A stretch of DNA of 64,000 bases, taken from Loktanella sp. (GTDB lineage: Bacteria > Pseudomonadota > Alphaproteobacteria > Rhodobacterales > Rhodobacteraceae). Under the pieces are notes generated by a model, which was given only the letters and a program-made list of their open reading frames with translations, made no database searches and was not told where the DNA came from. The position numbers were made by a program, and so were the translations under genes. Below, one piece after another: positions 36,609 to 45,621 of this stretch (the first letter of the stretch is position 1; each line of letters opens with the position of its first letter). The stretch covers positions 186,001 through 250,000 of the forward strand of contig JAFPBO010000018.1 in NCBI GenBank assembly GCA_017390475.1, in the 5' to 3' direction.

Positions 36609-38108
36609 GTGATGCCGCGCATCCTGCACTTGCTGGTTCTGATCCTGGCGCTGGCAGGGGCGGCGGTGTCTGTGCTGCGGCTGGAGCAGGCGGGTGCTGG
36701 CCTTGTCGCGACTGAAATCCTGGTCGGTCAGACCCCGGCGACTGTGTTGCAGCAACCCGACCTCACCGCAGCACCGGTTGTCGTCATCGCGCATGGTTTC
36801 GCCGGATCGCGCCAGTTGATGCTGGGCTTTGCCCAGACCCTGGCGCAGGCAGGTTACATCGTCGTCAGTTATGATCTGGAAGGGCACGGGCGCAATCCGG
36901 TGCCAATGTCAGGTGATCTGGACTCTGTTGACGGCACGACACGATTACTGGTCGATGAACTGGGCCGCGTCGCGGATGCGGGGCTGGCCCTGCCCGGTGC
37001 CGATGGGCGGCTGGCACTGCTGGGCCATTCGATGGCGTCTGATATCATCGTGCGGCAGGCGATAACGAATGATCGCGTGGACGCTGTTGTCGCAGTCTCG
37101 ATGTTTTCTACCGAGGTGACAGCGGATGCCCCCGCCAATCTGTTGATCATCAACGGCGCCTGGGAAAGCGCCCTCGCGGCAGAGGCATTGCGCGTTCTGC
37201 ATCTGACCGACCCTGATGCCAGCTTCGACCAAACTTTGGGCGACCCTCCTGCAGGCACCGGACGCCGCGCCGTGCTGGCCCCATCGGTCGAACATGTTGG
37301 TGTGCTTTATGCACCCACCAGCATGATCGAAACCCGCGACTGGCTGAATGCGGCCTTTGAACGTTCGTCCGACACACCCATCGCCGCGCGCGGCGGCTGG
37401 ATCGCGCTGCTGATCTTCAGCGTCGCGGCACTGGCATGGCCACTAGCGCAGCTTACGCGCCCATTGCAGTCGCAGATACCACCCAAGCGCCTGTCGCGCG
37501 GGGCATTCTGGACAGCCACTTTGGTACCGACAATCCTGACGCCGTTTCTGCTGGTCCCGTTCGACATTGCATTCCTGCCGGTTCTGGTGGCCGATTACCT
37601 TGCCGTGCATTTCGCGCTGTTCGGGCTGATCAGCCTTGGCTTTCTGGCGCGCGCCGGGGCCTTGCGCCGCGATGCTATGGGCGTGTTGCTTGCCCTGCCG
37701 ATCGCTTTTTTCTGCATCGGCATCTTTGGCGCGATGCTGGACACCTATGTCGCGTCCTTCTTTGCCGTCGATGCGCGCATCTGGATCATCCTTGCCATCG
37801 CCGCAGGTGCCGTGCCTTTCATGCTGGCTGATGCATACCTGACCGAAGCGGGGCGCGCCCCCCTGTGGCGGATACTGGTGGTGCGCGGCAATGCGCTGAT
37901 CTCGCTCGGGATCGCCACGGCGCTGAATATCGAAGGTCTGTTCTTCCTGCTGCTGATCATGCCGATCATCCTGTTGTTTTTCCTGCTGTTCGGCACTGTG
38001 GGCGGCTGGATCGGGCGAGCAACGCAGCGCCCGCTGGCGGCGGGTATCGGGCTGGGGGTCTTTCTGGGCTGGGCTCTGGGCATGACATTCCCGCTGTTTG
38101 CGGTCTGA
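36609..38108 (+). CDS. alpha/beta hydrolase fused to a multi-pass membrane domain
   Basis: A 499-residue protein. A leading signal-anchor (LVLILALAGAAVSVLRL) is followed by an alpha/beta-hydrolase domain (about 55-250) with the oxyanion region VVIAHGFAGSRQLM, YDLEGHGRNPVP and the nucleophile elbow LLGHSMASD. The acid and His are likely in the DPDASFD and VEHVGVLY stretches. From about residue 263 to the end there are roughly eight hydrophobic segments. The layout implies a membrane-tethered hydrolase facing the periplasm. The substrate is unknown. It starts directly at the map stop with GTG (ATG at 36612 also possible). Confidence 0.82.
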   Translation: MMPRILHLLVLILALAGAAVSVLRLEQAGAGLVATEILVGQTPATVLQQPDLTAAPVVVIAHGFAGSRQLMLGFAQTLAQAGYIVVSYDLEGHGRNPVPMSGDLDSVDGTTRLLVDELGRVADAGLALPGADGRLALLGHSMASDIIVRQAITNDRVDAVVAVSMFSTEVTADAPANLLIINGAWESALAAEALRVLHLTDPDASFDQTLGDPPAGTGRRAVLAPSVEHVGVLYAPTSMIETRDWLNAAFERSSDTPIAARGGWIALLIFSVAALAWPLAQLTRPLQSQIPPKRLSRGAFWTATLVPTILTPFLLVPFDIAFLPVLVADYLAVHFALFGLISLGFLARAGALRRDAMGVLLALPIAFFCIGIFGAMLDTYVASFFAVDARIWIILAIAAGAVPFMLADAYLTEAGRAPLWRILVVRGNALISLGIATALNIEGLFFLLLIMPIILLFFLLFGTVGGWIGRATQRPLAAGIGLGVFLGWALGMTFPLFAV

Positions 38109-38193
38109 TATTGCAATAGGGCGCGATATCCTTATCCTGACGGGGTCGCTAGCGGTGACGCCTTTCCCCAACATTTGAAAAAGGATGCACGTG

Positions 38194-39228
38194 ATGCGCC
38201 TGATACCCCATGCCGCTCTGCTGGCTACGCTAACCTTTTCCAGCGCCGCTTTTGCGCAGGAAGTTACTTTGCGGTTTCAACATTTCGTCTCGCCCGCCAG
38301 CGCGAACCCGACCTATTTCATGCAGCCTTGGGCCGATGCGATCGAAGAACAATCAGACGGGCGGATCAAAGTTGAAATCTACCCGTTCATGCAATTGGGC
38401 GGCTCTGCCACCAACCAATATGACCTGATCCGCGACGGTGCGATTGACGGCGGCTGGGTGATCCCCGGCTATCAGCCCAACCGCTTTCCCGAAGCAGAAG
38501 CGCTGGAACTGCCCTTCATGACGACCAAATCCGCGGAAGAGGCCAGCGCCGCCGCATGGGAATTCACCCAGACCTATCTGCTGGATGATTTCGACGATGT
38601 GCATATCATCGCCGCGCATATGCATGGGCCAGGTATTCTGCACAAACGCGGGAACCCGGTTGCAAGTGTCGCAGATTTCGCCGGTCTGAAATTGCGCGGC
38701 CCATCGCGCACGGCAACATTGCTGCTGGAGGATATGGGCGCAGCCCCAGTCGGAATGCCGGTGCCACAATTCCCCGAAGCGATTTCACGCGGTGTCGTCG
38801 ATGGCGGGGTGATCCCGTGGGAACAATCACCTTCGCTGAAACTTGACGAATTGACCGACAGCCATACCGATGTGGCAGGGGATCGTTCGCTCTATAACCT
38901 CTATTTTCTCTGGGCGATGAACAAGGCAACCTACGAGGCTTTGCCCGACGATCTGCGCGCCGTGATCGATGCCAATTCCGGGCTAATGGCCAGCCGCTGG
39001 GCCGGGCGCGCGCATGACACGGGCGATGCCCTGGGACGTGATATCATGGCCGCCAGCGGCAACACGATTGCGACATTGTCAGAGGAAGAGACCGCGCAGA
39101 TCATGGCTATCGGTGCTGGCGTCACCAGCCGCTGGATCATCGAGATGAACGGCAAAGGTTATGATGGTGCCGCCTTGGTCGCCGCAGCCCAATTGGCGGT
39201 CGAGGAAAATGCCGATCTGGTCGATTAG
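38194..39228 (+). CDS. TRAP transporter substrate-binding protein (DctP family)
   Basis: A periplasmic solute receptor of 344 residues with a signal peptide cut after SSAAFA. The DctP fold is recognisable: FQHFVSPASANPTYFMQPWADAIEEQSDGRIKVEIYP, ALELPFMTTKSAEEAS, LKLRGPSRTATLLLEDMGAAPVGMPVPQFPEAISRGVVDGG. The ATG at 38194 has AAGGA eight bases upstream, so it is preferred to that at 38185. The genes for the membrane subunits (DctQ, DctM) are not adjacent, making this an orphan receptor. Ligand unknown, probably a carboxylate. Confidence 0.9.
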   Translation: MRLIPHAALLATLTFSSAAFAQEVTLRFQHFVSPASANPTYFMQPWADAIEEQSDGRIKVEIYPFMQLGGSATNQYDLIRDGAIDGGWVIPGYQPNRFPEAEALELPFMTTKSAEEASAAAWEFTQTYLLDDFDDVHIIAAHMHGPGILHKRGNPVASVADFAGLKLRGPSRTATLLLEDMGAAPVGMPVPQFPEAISRGVVDGGVIPWEQSPSLKLDELTDSHTDVAGDRSLYNLYFLWAMNKATYEALPDDLRAVIDANSGLMASRWAGRAHDTGDALGRDIMAASGNTIATLSEEETAQIMAIGAGVTSRWIIEMNGKGYDGAALVAAAQLAVEENADLVD

Positions 39229-39231
39229 ACG

Positions 39232-40230
39232 CTATCTGATCCGGGCGACAACGTAATCGGCCAGATCAACCAGCATGGTTTTCAACGCATGGTCAGGGAT
39301 CGCGCTAAGCGCATCCTTGGCCTTGTCCGCCCAGGCAATCGCATCCGTCCGTGTGCTTTCCAGCGTCCCATGCCGGTGCAGCAGCGCAATAGCGTGATCC
39401 AGATCGCCATCTTCCTGACGGCCCTTTTGGATCGTGCGTTCCCAGAATGCGCGTTCGTCGGCATCTGCGGCCGCCACCGCGCGGATGACCGGCAGGGTCA
39501 TCTTGCGTTCGCGGAAATCGTCACCGATGTTTTTGCCAATCGCCTTGGTGCCGCCGTAATCCAGCAGGTCATCGACAATCTGGAACGCGATCCCCAAAGC
39601 ATCGCCGTAATCGAACAGCGCCTGTTTGATCGTAGCATCCTGCCCCGCAATCTCGCCCCCGACCTCCATCGCGGCGGAAAACAAGGCGGCGGTCTTGCCG
39701 CGCACAACCTTGATGTAAATCTCTTCCGTTGTCGCCAGATCGGCGGCGGCGGTCAGTTGCAACACCTCGCCTTCAGCAATCGTGGCGGAGGCATTCGCCA
39801 GAATATCCAGCACCCGCAAAGACCCGGTTTCCACCATCAACTGGAACGACCGTGCAAACAGGTAATCGCCGACCAAGACGCTGGATGTATTATCCCACAG
39901 CAGGTTCGCCGTCGGTCGCCCCCGCCGCTGGCTGCTTTCATCGACAACATCGTCATGGAGCAGGGTCGCGGTGTGAATAAACTCTACCGTCGCGGCCAGA
40001 TGGATATGGTAAGGCCCGTCATAGCCACACAGCCGTGCGGCCGCCAAGGTCAGCATCGGGCGCAGGCGTTTGCCGCCCGCCTCGACCAGATGGGCGGTGA
40101 CTTGCGGGATGCGCGGCGCGTGTTCGGATGCCATGCGTTCGCGGATCATCACATTCACCGCCGTCAAATCATCTGCCAAAGCCTCGGCCAGCTGTTCGTG
40201 GGGTTTGGTGGCAGCGTGATCAAGGCTCAT
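39232..40230 (-). CDS. ispB: polyprenyl (octaprenyl/decaprenyl) diphosphate synthase
   Basis: Trans-isoprenyl diphosphate synthase of 332 residues making the long side chain of ubiquinone. The two Asp-rich motifs LLHDDVVDESSQRRG and FQIVDDLLDYGG, the GGKRLRP substrate site and GKNIGDDFRERKMTLP are intact. ATG 40230 is chosen; an upstream open frame is not conserved. Divergent from the DUF2007 gene (56 bases). Chain length cannot be judged by eye; Rhodobacterales usually make Q-10. Confidence 0.93.
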   Translation of the reverse strand: MSLDHAATKPHEQLAEALADDLTAVNVMIRERMASEHAPRIPQVTAHLVEAGGKRLRPMLTLAAARLCGYDGPYHIHLAATVEFIHTATLLHDDVVDESSQRRGRPTANLLWDNTSSVLVGDYLFARSFQLMVETGSLRVLDILANASATIAEGEVLQLTAAADLATTEEIYIKVVRGKTAALFSAAMEVGGEIAGQDATIKQALFDYGDALGIAFQIVDDLLDYGGTKAIGKNIGDDFRERKMTLPVIRAVAAADADERAFWERTIQKGRQEDGDLDHAIALLHRHGTLESTRTDAIAWADKAKDALSAIPDHALKTMLVDLADYVVARIR

Positions 40231-40285
40231 GAAGGGGTTCCGTCTGTGAGTGGACAAGGGCGGACAGCCGCCGTAAATCATAACA

Positions 40286-40504
40286 ATGAAAGAGCTTTTA
40301 CGCACCAATGACGTGACTGTCATCGCCTTTGCAACCGCCCTGCTGGACGCGGAAGGTATAGACTGGTTCACCTTCGACGACAATATGAGCATCATGGAAG
40401 GCAGCATAGGCATTATGCCGCGCCGCTTGATGGTGCTCGACCGCGACCTGTTCATGGCCGAGGCCGTGATGCGCGATGGCGAGATTGATCTGGGGCGTGA
40501 CTGA
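40286..40504 (+). CDS. DUF2007 small signal-transducing-type protein
   Basis: A 72-residue protein of the DUF2007 family: MKELLRTNDVTVIAFATALLDAEGIDWFTFDDNM, then RRLMVLDRDLFMAEAVMRD. The family is a small alpha/beta fold similar to PII, of unknown function. It overlaps the start of the methyltransferase gene, an arrangement I recall in other alphaproteobacteria, suggesting a functional or translational link. Confidence 0.87.
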   Translation: MKELLRTNDVTVIAFATALLDAEGIDWFTFDDNMSIMEGSIGIMPRRLMVLDRDLFMAEAVMRDGEIDLGRD

Positions 40505-41252
40505 AGCAACGACACTTGATGCCTTCTTGGGCGGGCGTTTGCAGATCAGGCAACCGCGCCGGGGTTATCGCGCTGGGGTTGATCCAGTGCTGCTGGCAGC
40601 TTCGGTCGCGGCAAAGCCGGGGCAATCGGTGCTGGAACTTGGCTGCGGTGTCGGTGTGGCGATCCTCTGCCTTGGGCGGCGGGTGCCGGGTCTGGCCCTG
40701 ACCGGCGTGGAACTGCAGCCCGATTATGCAGCGCTTGCGGGGCACAACGCAAAGGCGAACGATCTGCCGCTCGACGTGATCACCGCCGATCTGCGCACCC
40801 TGCCCGCCGATCTGCGCCAGCGGCGATTCGACCATGTGATCATGAACCCACCCTATTTCGACCGCGAGGCAGGCACCGCTGCCGCCGATACCGGTCGCGA
40901 TACCGCGCTCGGCGGTACAACGCCCTTGGCTGATTGGGTGGATATCGGGGCGCGGCGGCTGGCACCGCAAGGTTATCTGACGTTAATTCAACGGGTTGAA
41001 CGATTTCCAGAGACTTTGGCAGCACTGCAAGGCCGCCTTGGGTCCATCGCAGTGCGTCCCGTCGCTGGACGGGCTGATCGCGCACCGGGTCTGTTCATCC
41101 TGCGTGCAAGGCAGGAAGGACGCGCACCGTTCCGTCTGCTGCCGACGTTGATCATGCATATAGGTACGGCGCATGTGGCAGACAAGGACAGTTATACATC
41201 ACAGGTTGCAGAGGTTTTGCGCAATGGCGCTGATCTGCCCATGGACCGTTAA
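40497..41252 (+). CDS. tRNA1(Val)-type (adenine-N6) methyltransferase, TrmN6/YfiC-like
   Basis: A SAM-dependent methyltransferase of 251 residues. It shows LDAFLGGRLQIRQPRRGYRAGVDPVLLAA at the N-terminus, motif I LELGCGVGVAILCLG and the catalytic NPPYF (HVIMNPPYFDRE) of N6-adenine methyltransferases. Homology to TrmN6/YfiC suggests modification of A37 in tRNA(Val), but other targets are possible. The start GTG at 40497 overlaps the DUF2007 stop; an in-frame upstream ATG at 40476 would extend the overlap. Confidence 0.87.
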   Translation: MTEATTLDAFLGGRLQIRQPRRGYRAGVDPVLLAASVAAKPGQSVLELGCGVGVAILCLGRRVPGLALTGVELQPDYAALAGHNAKANDLPLDVITADLRTLPADLRQRRFDHVIMNPPYFDREAGTAAADTGRDTALGGTTPLADWVDIGARRLAPQGYLTLIQRVERFPETLAALQGRLGSIAVRPVAGRADRAPGLFILRARQEGRAPFRLLPTLIMHIGTAHVADKDSYTSQVAEVLRNGADLPMDR

Positions 41253-41370
41253 TCTTTTGGCAGGTTTTGGCTGGTAAGGTGGAAAGCAACATGAATTGCT
41301 GCGGCGCAGCGTGACAGGGCGACGGAACTGTGTTGCAATTCCTTTACATTCAACCAGCAGGAGGAAGACC

Positions 41371-41538
41371 ATGAGCTTGAGTTCGCATTTGCAGGAACTG
41401 AAGAGAAAGCACCAGACCCTTTCAGATCATGTCGACGATTTGCAACGCAGTCCGGGTGTTGACGATCTCGAACTGGCGAAGTTGAAAAAGAAAAAGCTGC
41501 AGATCAAGGAAGAAATCACACGCCTTGCCACGCATTGA
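41371..41538 (+). CDS. DUF465/YdcH family small protein
   Basis: A 55-residue helical, highly charged protein: MSLSSHLQELKRKHQTLSDHVDDLQ, then LAKLKKKKLQIKEEITRLA. This matches the DUF465 (YdcH) family, a two-helix hairpin of unknown function. AGGAGG lies just upstream of the ATG. An in-frame extension to 41296 exists but has no ribosome site. A strong terminator follows. Confidence 0.9.
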   Translation: MSLSSHLQELKRKHQTLSDHVDDLQRSPGVDDLELAKLKKKKLQIKEEITRLATH

Positions 41539-41576
41539 CGCTGATGACGGCCGGACGCGCCGCCAGCGATGAACGC

Positions 41577-41609
41577 AAAGGGCCGCACCAATCGGGTGCG
41601 GCCCTTTTT
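41577..41609 (+). terminator. intrinsic terminator after the DUF465 gene
   Basis: AAAGGGCCGCACC, short loop, GGTGCGGCCCTTTTT: a 10-bp GC stem and a T-run. It lies between the DUF465 gene and the convergent phaB gene and probably serves the plus strand mainly. Confidence 0.88.
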
Positions 41610-41624
41610 CGTCTGACCTGATAA

Positions 41625-42350
41625 TTAAGACATATATTGCCCGCCATTGGCCGAAATCGTCGATCCGGTGACAAAACCCGCATCATCCGAGGCGAGAAAA
41701 ACCACCGCGCGCGCGATTTCTGATGCTTCACCCAGACGCCCGACCGGGATCTGCGGCAGAATCACCTCGTTCATCACCTTTTCAGGAATCGTGCTCATCA
41801 TCTCGGTGTTAATATAGCCCGGCGCGATCACGTTCACCGTAATCCCCGCACGCGCGCCTTCCTGCGCCAGCGCCTTGGTAAAACCAATGTCACCGGCCTT
41901 GGCAGCAGCATAATTGGTCTGTGCAAACTGGCCTTTCTGGCCATTGATCGACGAGATCGTAATAATCCGGCCGAATTTACGCTCGCGCATGCCGGGCCAA
42001 ACCGGATGGGTCATGTTGAACACGCCCGACAGATTGGTATCGATCACCTCTTTCCACTGCTGCGGGGTCATCTTGTGGAAGGGTGCATCGCGGGTGATGC
42101 CCGCATTGTTCACCAAAACCTCGACCGGGCCCAGATCCGCCTCGACCTGCGCAATGCCAGCAGCGCAAGCCTCATAATTGCCGACATCCCATTTATAGGT
42201 CTTGATGCCGGTCTCTGCCGTAAAAGCCGCGGCCTTTTCATCATTGCCAGCATAGGTCGCCGCTACGCTATAGCCTGCATCCTTCAAAGCCGTCGAAATG
42301 GCCGCGCCAATGCCGCGCGATCCACCCGTGACAAGTGCTACTCGTCCCAT
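41625..42350 (-). CDS. phaB: acetoacetyl-CoA reductase
   Basis: An SDR enzyme of 241 residues reducing acetoacetyl-CoA to (R)-3-hydroxybutyryl-CoA with NADPH for polyhydroxybutyrate. Family features: ALVTGGSRGIGAAIS, the catalytic Ser (TISSINGQKGQFAQTNYAAAK with Tyr and Lys) and the PhaB-typical end SANGGQYMS. It is downstream of phaA on the same strand (58-base gap). No PHA synthase is in this window. The distinction from FabG rests on the closing motif and the phaA neighbour. Confidence 0.95.
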   Translation of the reverse strand: MGRVALVTGGSRGIGAAISTALKDAGYSVAATYAGNDEKAAAFTAETGIKTYKWDVGNYEACAAGIAQVEADLGPVEVLVNNAGITRDAPFHKMTPQQWKEVIDTNLSGVFNMTHPVWPGMRERKFGRIITISSINGQKGQFAQTNYAAAKAGDIGFTKALAQEGARAGITVNVIAPGYINTEMMSTIPEKVMNEVILPQIPVGRLGEASEIARAVVFLASDDAGFVTGSTISANGGQYMS

Positions 42351-42408
42351 ATTTTCTCCTCCCTTTGGTTAATTTTTTGGGCAGCGCGCGGACGCGCCAC
42401 CCGTGGCG

Positions 42409-43584
42409 TCACATGCGTTCAACGCAAAGCGCGACACCCATCCCGCCACCGATGCAAAGGGTCGCGAGACCCTTTTTCGCACCACGGCGTTTCATTTCAA
42501 ACAACAGCGTGTTCAGAATCCGCGCACCAGAGGCGCCGATCGGATGCCCGATCGCAATCGCACCGCCATTGACGTTAACAATCGCCGGGTCCCACCCCAT
42601 ATCCTTGTTCACGGCACAGGCCTGCGCGGCGAAAGCTTCATTCGCTTCGACCAGATCGAGGTCATTGACCGTCCAACCAGCCTTGGCGAGCGCCTTGCGG
42701 CTGGCCATCACCGGCCCGACGCCCATGATCGACGGGTCCAGCCCCGCCGTCGCATAGGATACGATCCGCGCCAGCGGTTCGATCCCGCGCTTTTCGGCAT
42801 TCTCCACCGACATCAGCAAAGTCGCCGCCGCACCATCGTTCAGGCCAGAGGCATTCGCCGCCGTGACCGACCCGTCCTTGGTAAAGGCCGGGCGCAGTTT
42901 CTGCATCGCTTCAATCGTGGCACCGTGGCGGATATATTCATCCTGATCGACAGTGGTTTCGCCTTTTCGGGATTTTACGGTAAAGGCCATGATCTCATCC
43001 GCGAATTTGCCCGCCTTCTGCGCCGCTTCAGCCTTGTTCTGCGAGGCGACGGCGAATTCATCCTGCATGTCGCGGGTGATCTGCCACTGGTCGGCAACAT
43101 TTTCAGCTGTCTGGCCCATGTGGTAATTGTTGAACGCATCCCACAAACCGTCACGGATCATCGTGTCGATATAGGTCATATCGCCCATCTTCTGACCCGC
43201 ACGCAGAAACGCGGCATGCGCGCTGAGCGACATATTTTCCTGACCACCGGCCAGCACGATCTCTGCATCGCCCAGCTGGATATGCTGCGCACCAAGTGCC
43301 ACAGCGCGTAGACCAGACCCACAGACCTGATTGATCCCCCAGGCGGCGGCTTCAATCGGCAGGCCGGCGTTGATATGGGCCTGACGTGCCGGGTTCTGGC
43401 CCTGGGCTGCGGTCAGCACCTGACCCAAAATCGTCTCGCTCACTTCGGATTTGTCGATTCCGGCGCGCGCGACGACTTCGGACAAAACGGCAGCGCCCAG
43501 ATCATGGGCAGGCGTGGTGGCGAATGCACCGCCAAAACTGCCCACCGCGGTGCGGGCGGCGGATGCGATAACGACATTGGTCAT
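42409..43584 (-). CDS. phaA: acetyl-CoA C-acetyltransferase (beta-ketothiolase)
   Basis: Thiolase of 391 residues condensing two acetyl-CoA for polyhydroxybutyrate or running in reverse. The acyl-accepting cysteine is in [17 protein letters not shown], the His in [20 protein letters not shown] and the C-terminal Cys in [16 protein letters not shown]. The ATG at 43584 opens a phaA-phaB operon. An inverted repeat TGTTC/GAACA sits about 20-33 bases upstream, perhaps regulatory. Confidence 0.95.
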   Translation of the reverse strand: MTNVVIASAARTAVGSFGGAFATTPAHDLGAAVLSEVVARAGIDKSEVSETILGQVLTAAQGQNPARQAHINAGLPIEAAAWGINQVCGSGLRAVALGAQHIQLGDAEIVLAGGQENMSLSAHAAFLRAGQKMGDMTYIDTMIRDGLWDAFNNYHMGQTAENVADQWQITRDMQDEFAVASQNKAEAAQKAGKFADEIMAFTVKSRKGETTVDQDEYIRHGATIEAMQKLRPAFTKDGSVTAANASGLNDGAAATLLMSVENAEKRGIEPLARIVSYATAGLDPSIMGVGPVMASRKALAKAGWTVNDLDLVEANEAFAAQACAVNKDMGWDPAIVNVNGGAIAIGHPIGASGARILNTLLFEMKRRGAKKGLATLCIGGGMGVALCVERM

Positions 43585-43731
43585 GAAATATTCCCTTCAG
43601 CTTTGTTCTTGGGAACAGACACACCCGCCACACGCCAGACGTGCGCAAAGGCCTCCTCCTCCCGCTCGACTCCATGCTATTGCGTTGTTTCAAAGAGGGC
43701 AAATTAAATCCCAGAAAGCAGCGACATCCTG

Positions 43732-44568
43732 TCAAAAGGTAAATCTGGGCACGCCAAACAGATAGCCCTGCAGGCAATCCACGCCGATGCTGCGCAGAAA
43801 TGTGGCCTCTTCCTCGGTTTCGACGCCATCGGCGACGGCGAACATCTCGAACTGATGGGCGACGGTGGTCAAAGCTTCTGCCAGCACCTGATTGTCATGG
43901 TCCCGGTCGATGCCACGGATAAAGCTTTTGTCGATCTTCACCAGATCGAACATGAAATCCTTCAGATGGCGAAAGGCGGTCATCCCCGCACCAAACCCAT
44001 CCAGCGCAAAGGCGACCCCTTTGGGCTGCATCTCGGCCATGAAGCGGATCATCAGATCGGGCAGCATCATCGCGGATGCTTCACTGATCTCGAAAATCAG
44101 CCGCTCACCCAGCCCATTGTGGTCGCGCAATCCGTTATCCAAAAGCCGCCGCCATTCGCCATCACCCACCGACCGCGCCGACAGATTGATCGACAAACGC
44201 TGGCCGGGGTTCTGCTTCAGATGCCGCAGCGCCAGTGACAGGCTGATACAGTCAATCTGCCGGCCCATGGTGGTATCTGCGATCACTGGCATGAAATGCG
44301 CGGCAGGAATGACCCGCCCCGCGTCATCCTTGACCCGGATCAACCCCTCATGAAAGGTAATCTGCGGGACCGGGTCGGTGGTGACAATCGGGTGAAACGC
44401 AAGGCTGGCGCGCCCCGCCGCGATCGCATCGCGCACCAGATCCAGCACATCGGCATCGCGACTGGCCAGCGCATAAAGCAACGGGTCCGCCACCGGCGTT
44501 TCCTCAAGATCAGTTTTTGAAAGCATGTTATGTGGCATTTCGGACATCCCTGACAATGCCCGGATCAT
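43732..44568 (-). CDS. EAL-domain protein with degenerate active site
   Basis: A 278-residue cytoplasmic protein whose body is an EAL fold. Signature positions deviate: the EAL motif reads EGL (FHEGLIR), the DDFG loop reads DGFG (ALDGFGAGMTAFRHL) so one catalytic Asp is lost, and the VAEGVE loop reads VADGVET. SINLSARS, FEISE and VKIDKSFIRGI are conserved. Loss of metal ligands suggests little or no c-di-GMP hydrolysis, so it may act as a binding or regulatory protein. The ATG at 44568 is the first of three possible starts. It stands alone. Confidence 0.85.
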   Translation of the reverse strand: MIRALSGMSEMPHNMLSKTDLEETPVADPLLYALASRDADVLDLVRDAIAAGRASLAFHPIVTTDPVPQITFHEGLIRVKDDAGRVIPAAHFMPVIADTTMGRQIDCISLSLALRHLKQNPGQRLSINLSARSVGDGEWRRLLDNGLRDHNGLGERLIFEISEASAMMLPDLMIRFMAEMQPKGVAFALDGFGAGMTAFRHLKDFMFDLVKIDKSFIRGIDRDHDNQVLAEALTTVAHQFEMFAVADGVETEEEATFLRSIGVDCLQGYLFGVPRFTF

Positions 44569-44610
44569 GCACCGACAGATGCTAAGAAACGTTTAAAGGA
44601 CACCAGAAAA

Positions 44611-45192
44611 ATGCCACGCTGCGACTGGGCCGGCCCCGAACAGATTTACATTGACTACCACGACACCGAATGGGGCGTGCCGGAATATGACAGCCGCACC
44701 CTGTGGGAAAAGCTGGTGCTCGACGGGTTTCAGGCGGGCCTGTCCTGGATCACGATCCTGAAAAAGCGCGATAATTTCCGCGCGGCCTTTGCCGGGTTCG
44801 ACCCTGATATCATCGCGGAATGGGGCGAGGCTGACGTCCAGCGCCTGCTCGCTGATCCCGGCATCATCCGCCATAGGGGCAAGATCGCGGCCACGATCAC
44901 CAATGCCCGCGCCTGGCAAACGATCGAGGCAGATCAGGGCTTTGCCCATTACCTCTGGAACTACGTCGATGGCGTGCCTTTGCGAACAACGCTGGCAGAC
45001 CGCAGCCAGATGCCAACGCAATCGCCGCTGTCGCTGCAAATCTCGAAAGACCTGAAAAAAGCCGGGTTCAAATTCTGCGGCCCCACAATCGTCTATGCAT
45101 TCATGGAGGCGACAGGCCTGATCAACAATCACCTGACCACATGCCCGTGCCACGCCCCCTGCGCGGCCATGGCGCGATCACCAGCGTTTTAG
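44611..45192 (+). CDS. tag: DNA-3-methyladenine glycosylase I
   Basis: A base-excision repair enzyme of 193 residues removing 3-methyladenine. It shows CDWAGPEQIYIDYHDTEWGVPEYDSRTLWEKLVLDGFQAGLSW, with the DTEWG active site. GIIRHRGKIAATITNARA and KKAGFKFCGPTIVYAFMEATGLINNH follow, with a zinc-binding Cys/His set ending in CPCH. ATG 44611 lies 42 bases from the divergent EAL gene. The 3' end overlaps the convergent moaE gene by 15 bases. Confidence 0.95.
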   Translation: MPRCDWAGPEQIYIDYHDTEWGVPEYDSRTLWEKLVLDGFQAGLSWITILKKRDNFRAAFAGFDPDIIAEWGEADVQRLLADPGIIRHRGKIAATITNARAWQTIEADQGFAHYLWNYVDGVPLRTTLADRSQMPTQSPLSLQISKDLKKAGFKFCGPTIVYAFMEATGLINNHLTTCPCHAPCAAMARSPAF

Positions 45193-45621
45193 CGCCTGTT
45201 CATCGGCGTCTTTCGCGGCGACCCATGCGGCACCTTCGCGGGTCACTTCTTTCTTCCAGAACGGCGCGCGGGATTTGAGGTAATCCATCAGGAAATCAGC
45301 AGCAGCAAAGGCTTCCGCCCGATGCCCTGCCGCCGTCGCGACCATCATGATCGGCGCACCGGGTGCCAGCGCGCCGTAGCGGTGAATCACCAGCACGTCC
45401 ACCAAGGCCCAGCGCGCCACGGCTTGATCCACGATCCCGCCAATCGCGCGTTCGGTCATGCCGGGGTAATGTTCCATCAGCATATGATCCAGATCACCTG
45501 CAGTATCGCGGACCACGCCGGTGAAACTGACGACAGCGCCGATATCGTGGCGGCCTTGCGCGAATCCCGCCAGCTCTGCCCCGGTGTCAAAGGCGTCGGA
45601 TTGCACGCGAACCTGCATCAA
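45178..45621 (-). CDS. moaE: molybdopterin synthase catalytic subunit
   Basis: MoaE, 147 residues, transfers sulfur from MoaD thiocarboxylate to precursor Z to make molybdopterin. Landmarks: GAVVSFTGVVRD, LMEHYPGMTERAI, VLVIHRYGALAPGAPIMMVATAAGHRAEAFAAADFLMDYLKSRAPFWKKE with the conserved lysines. It starts in an ATGA overlap with moaD. The trio pgsA-moaD-moaE is coupled by four-base overlaps. Confidence 0.95.
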   Translation of the reverse strand: MMQVRVQSDAFDTGAELAGFAQGRHDIGAVVSFTGVVRDTAGDLDHMLMEHYPGMTERAIGGIVDQAVARWALVDVLVIHRYGALAPGAPIMMVATAAGHRAEAFAAADFLMDYLKSRAPFWKKEVTREGAAWVAAKDADEQALKRW

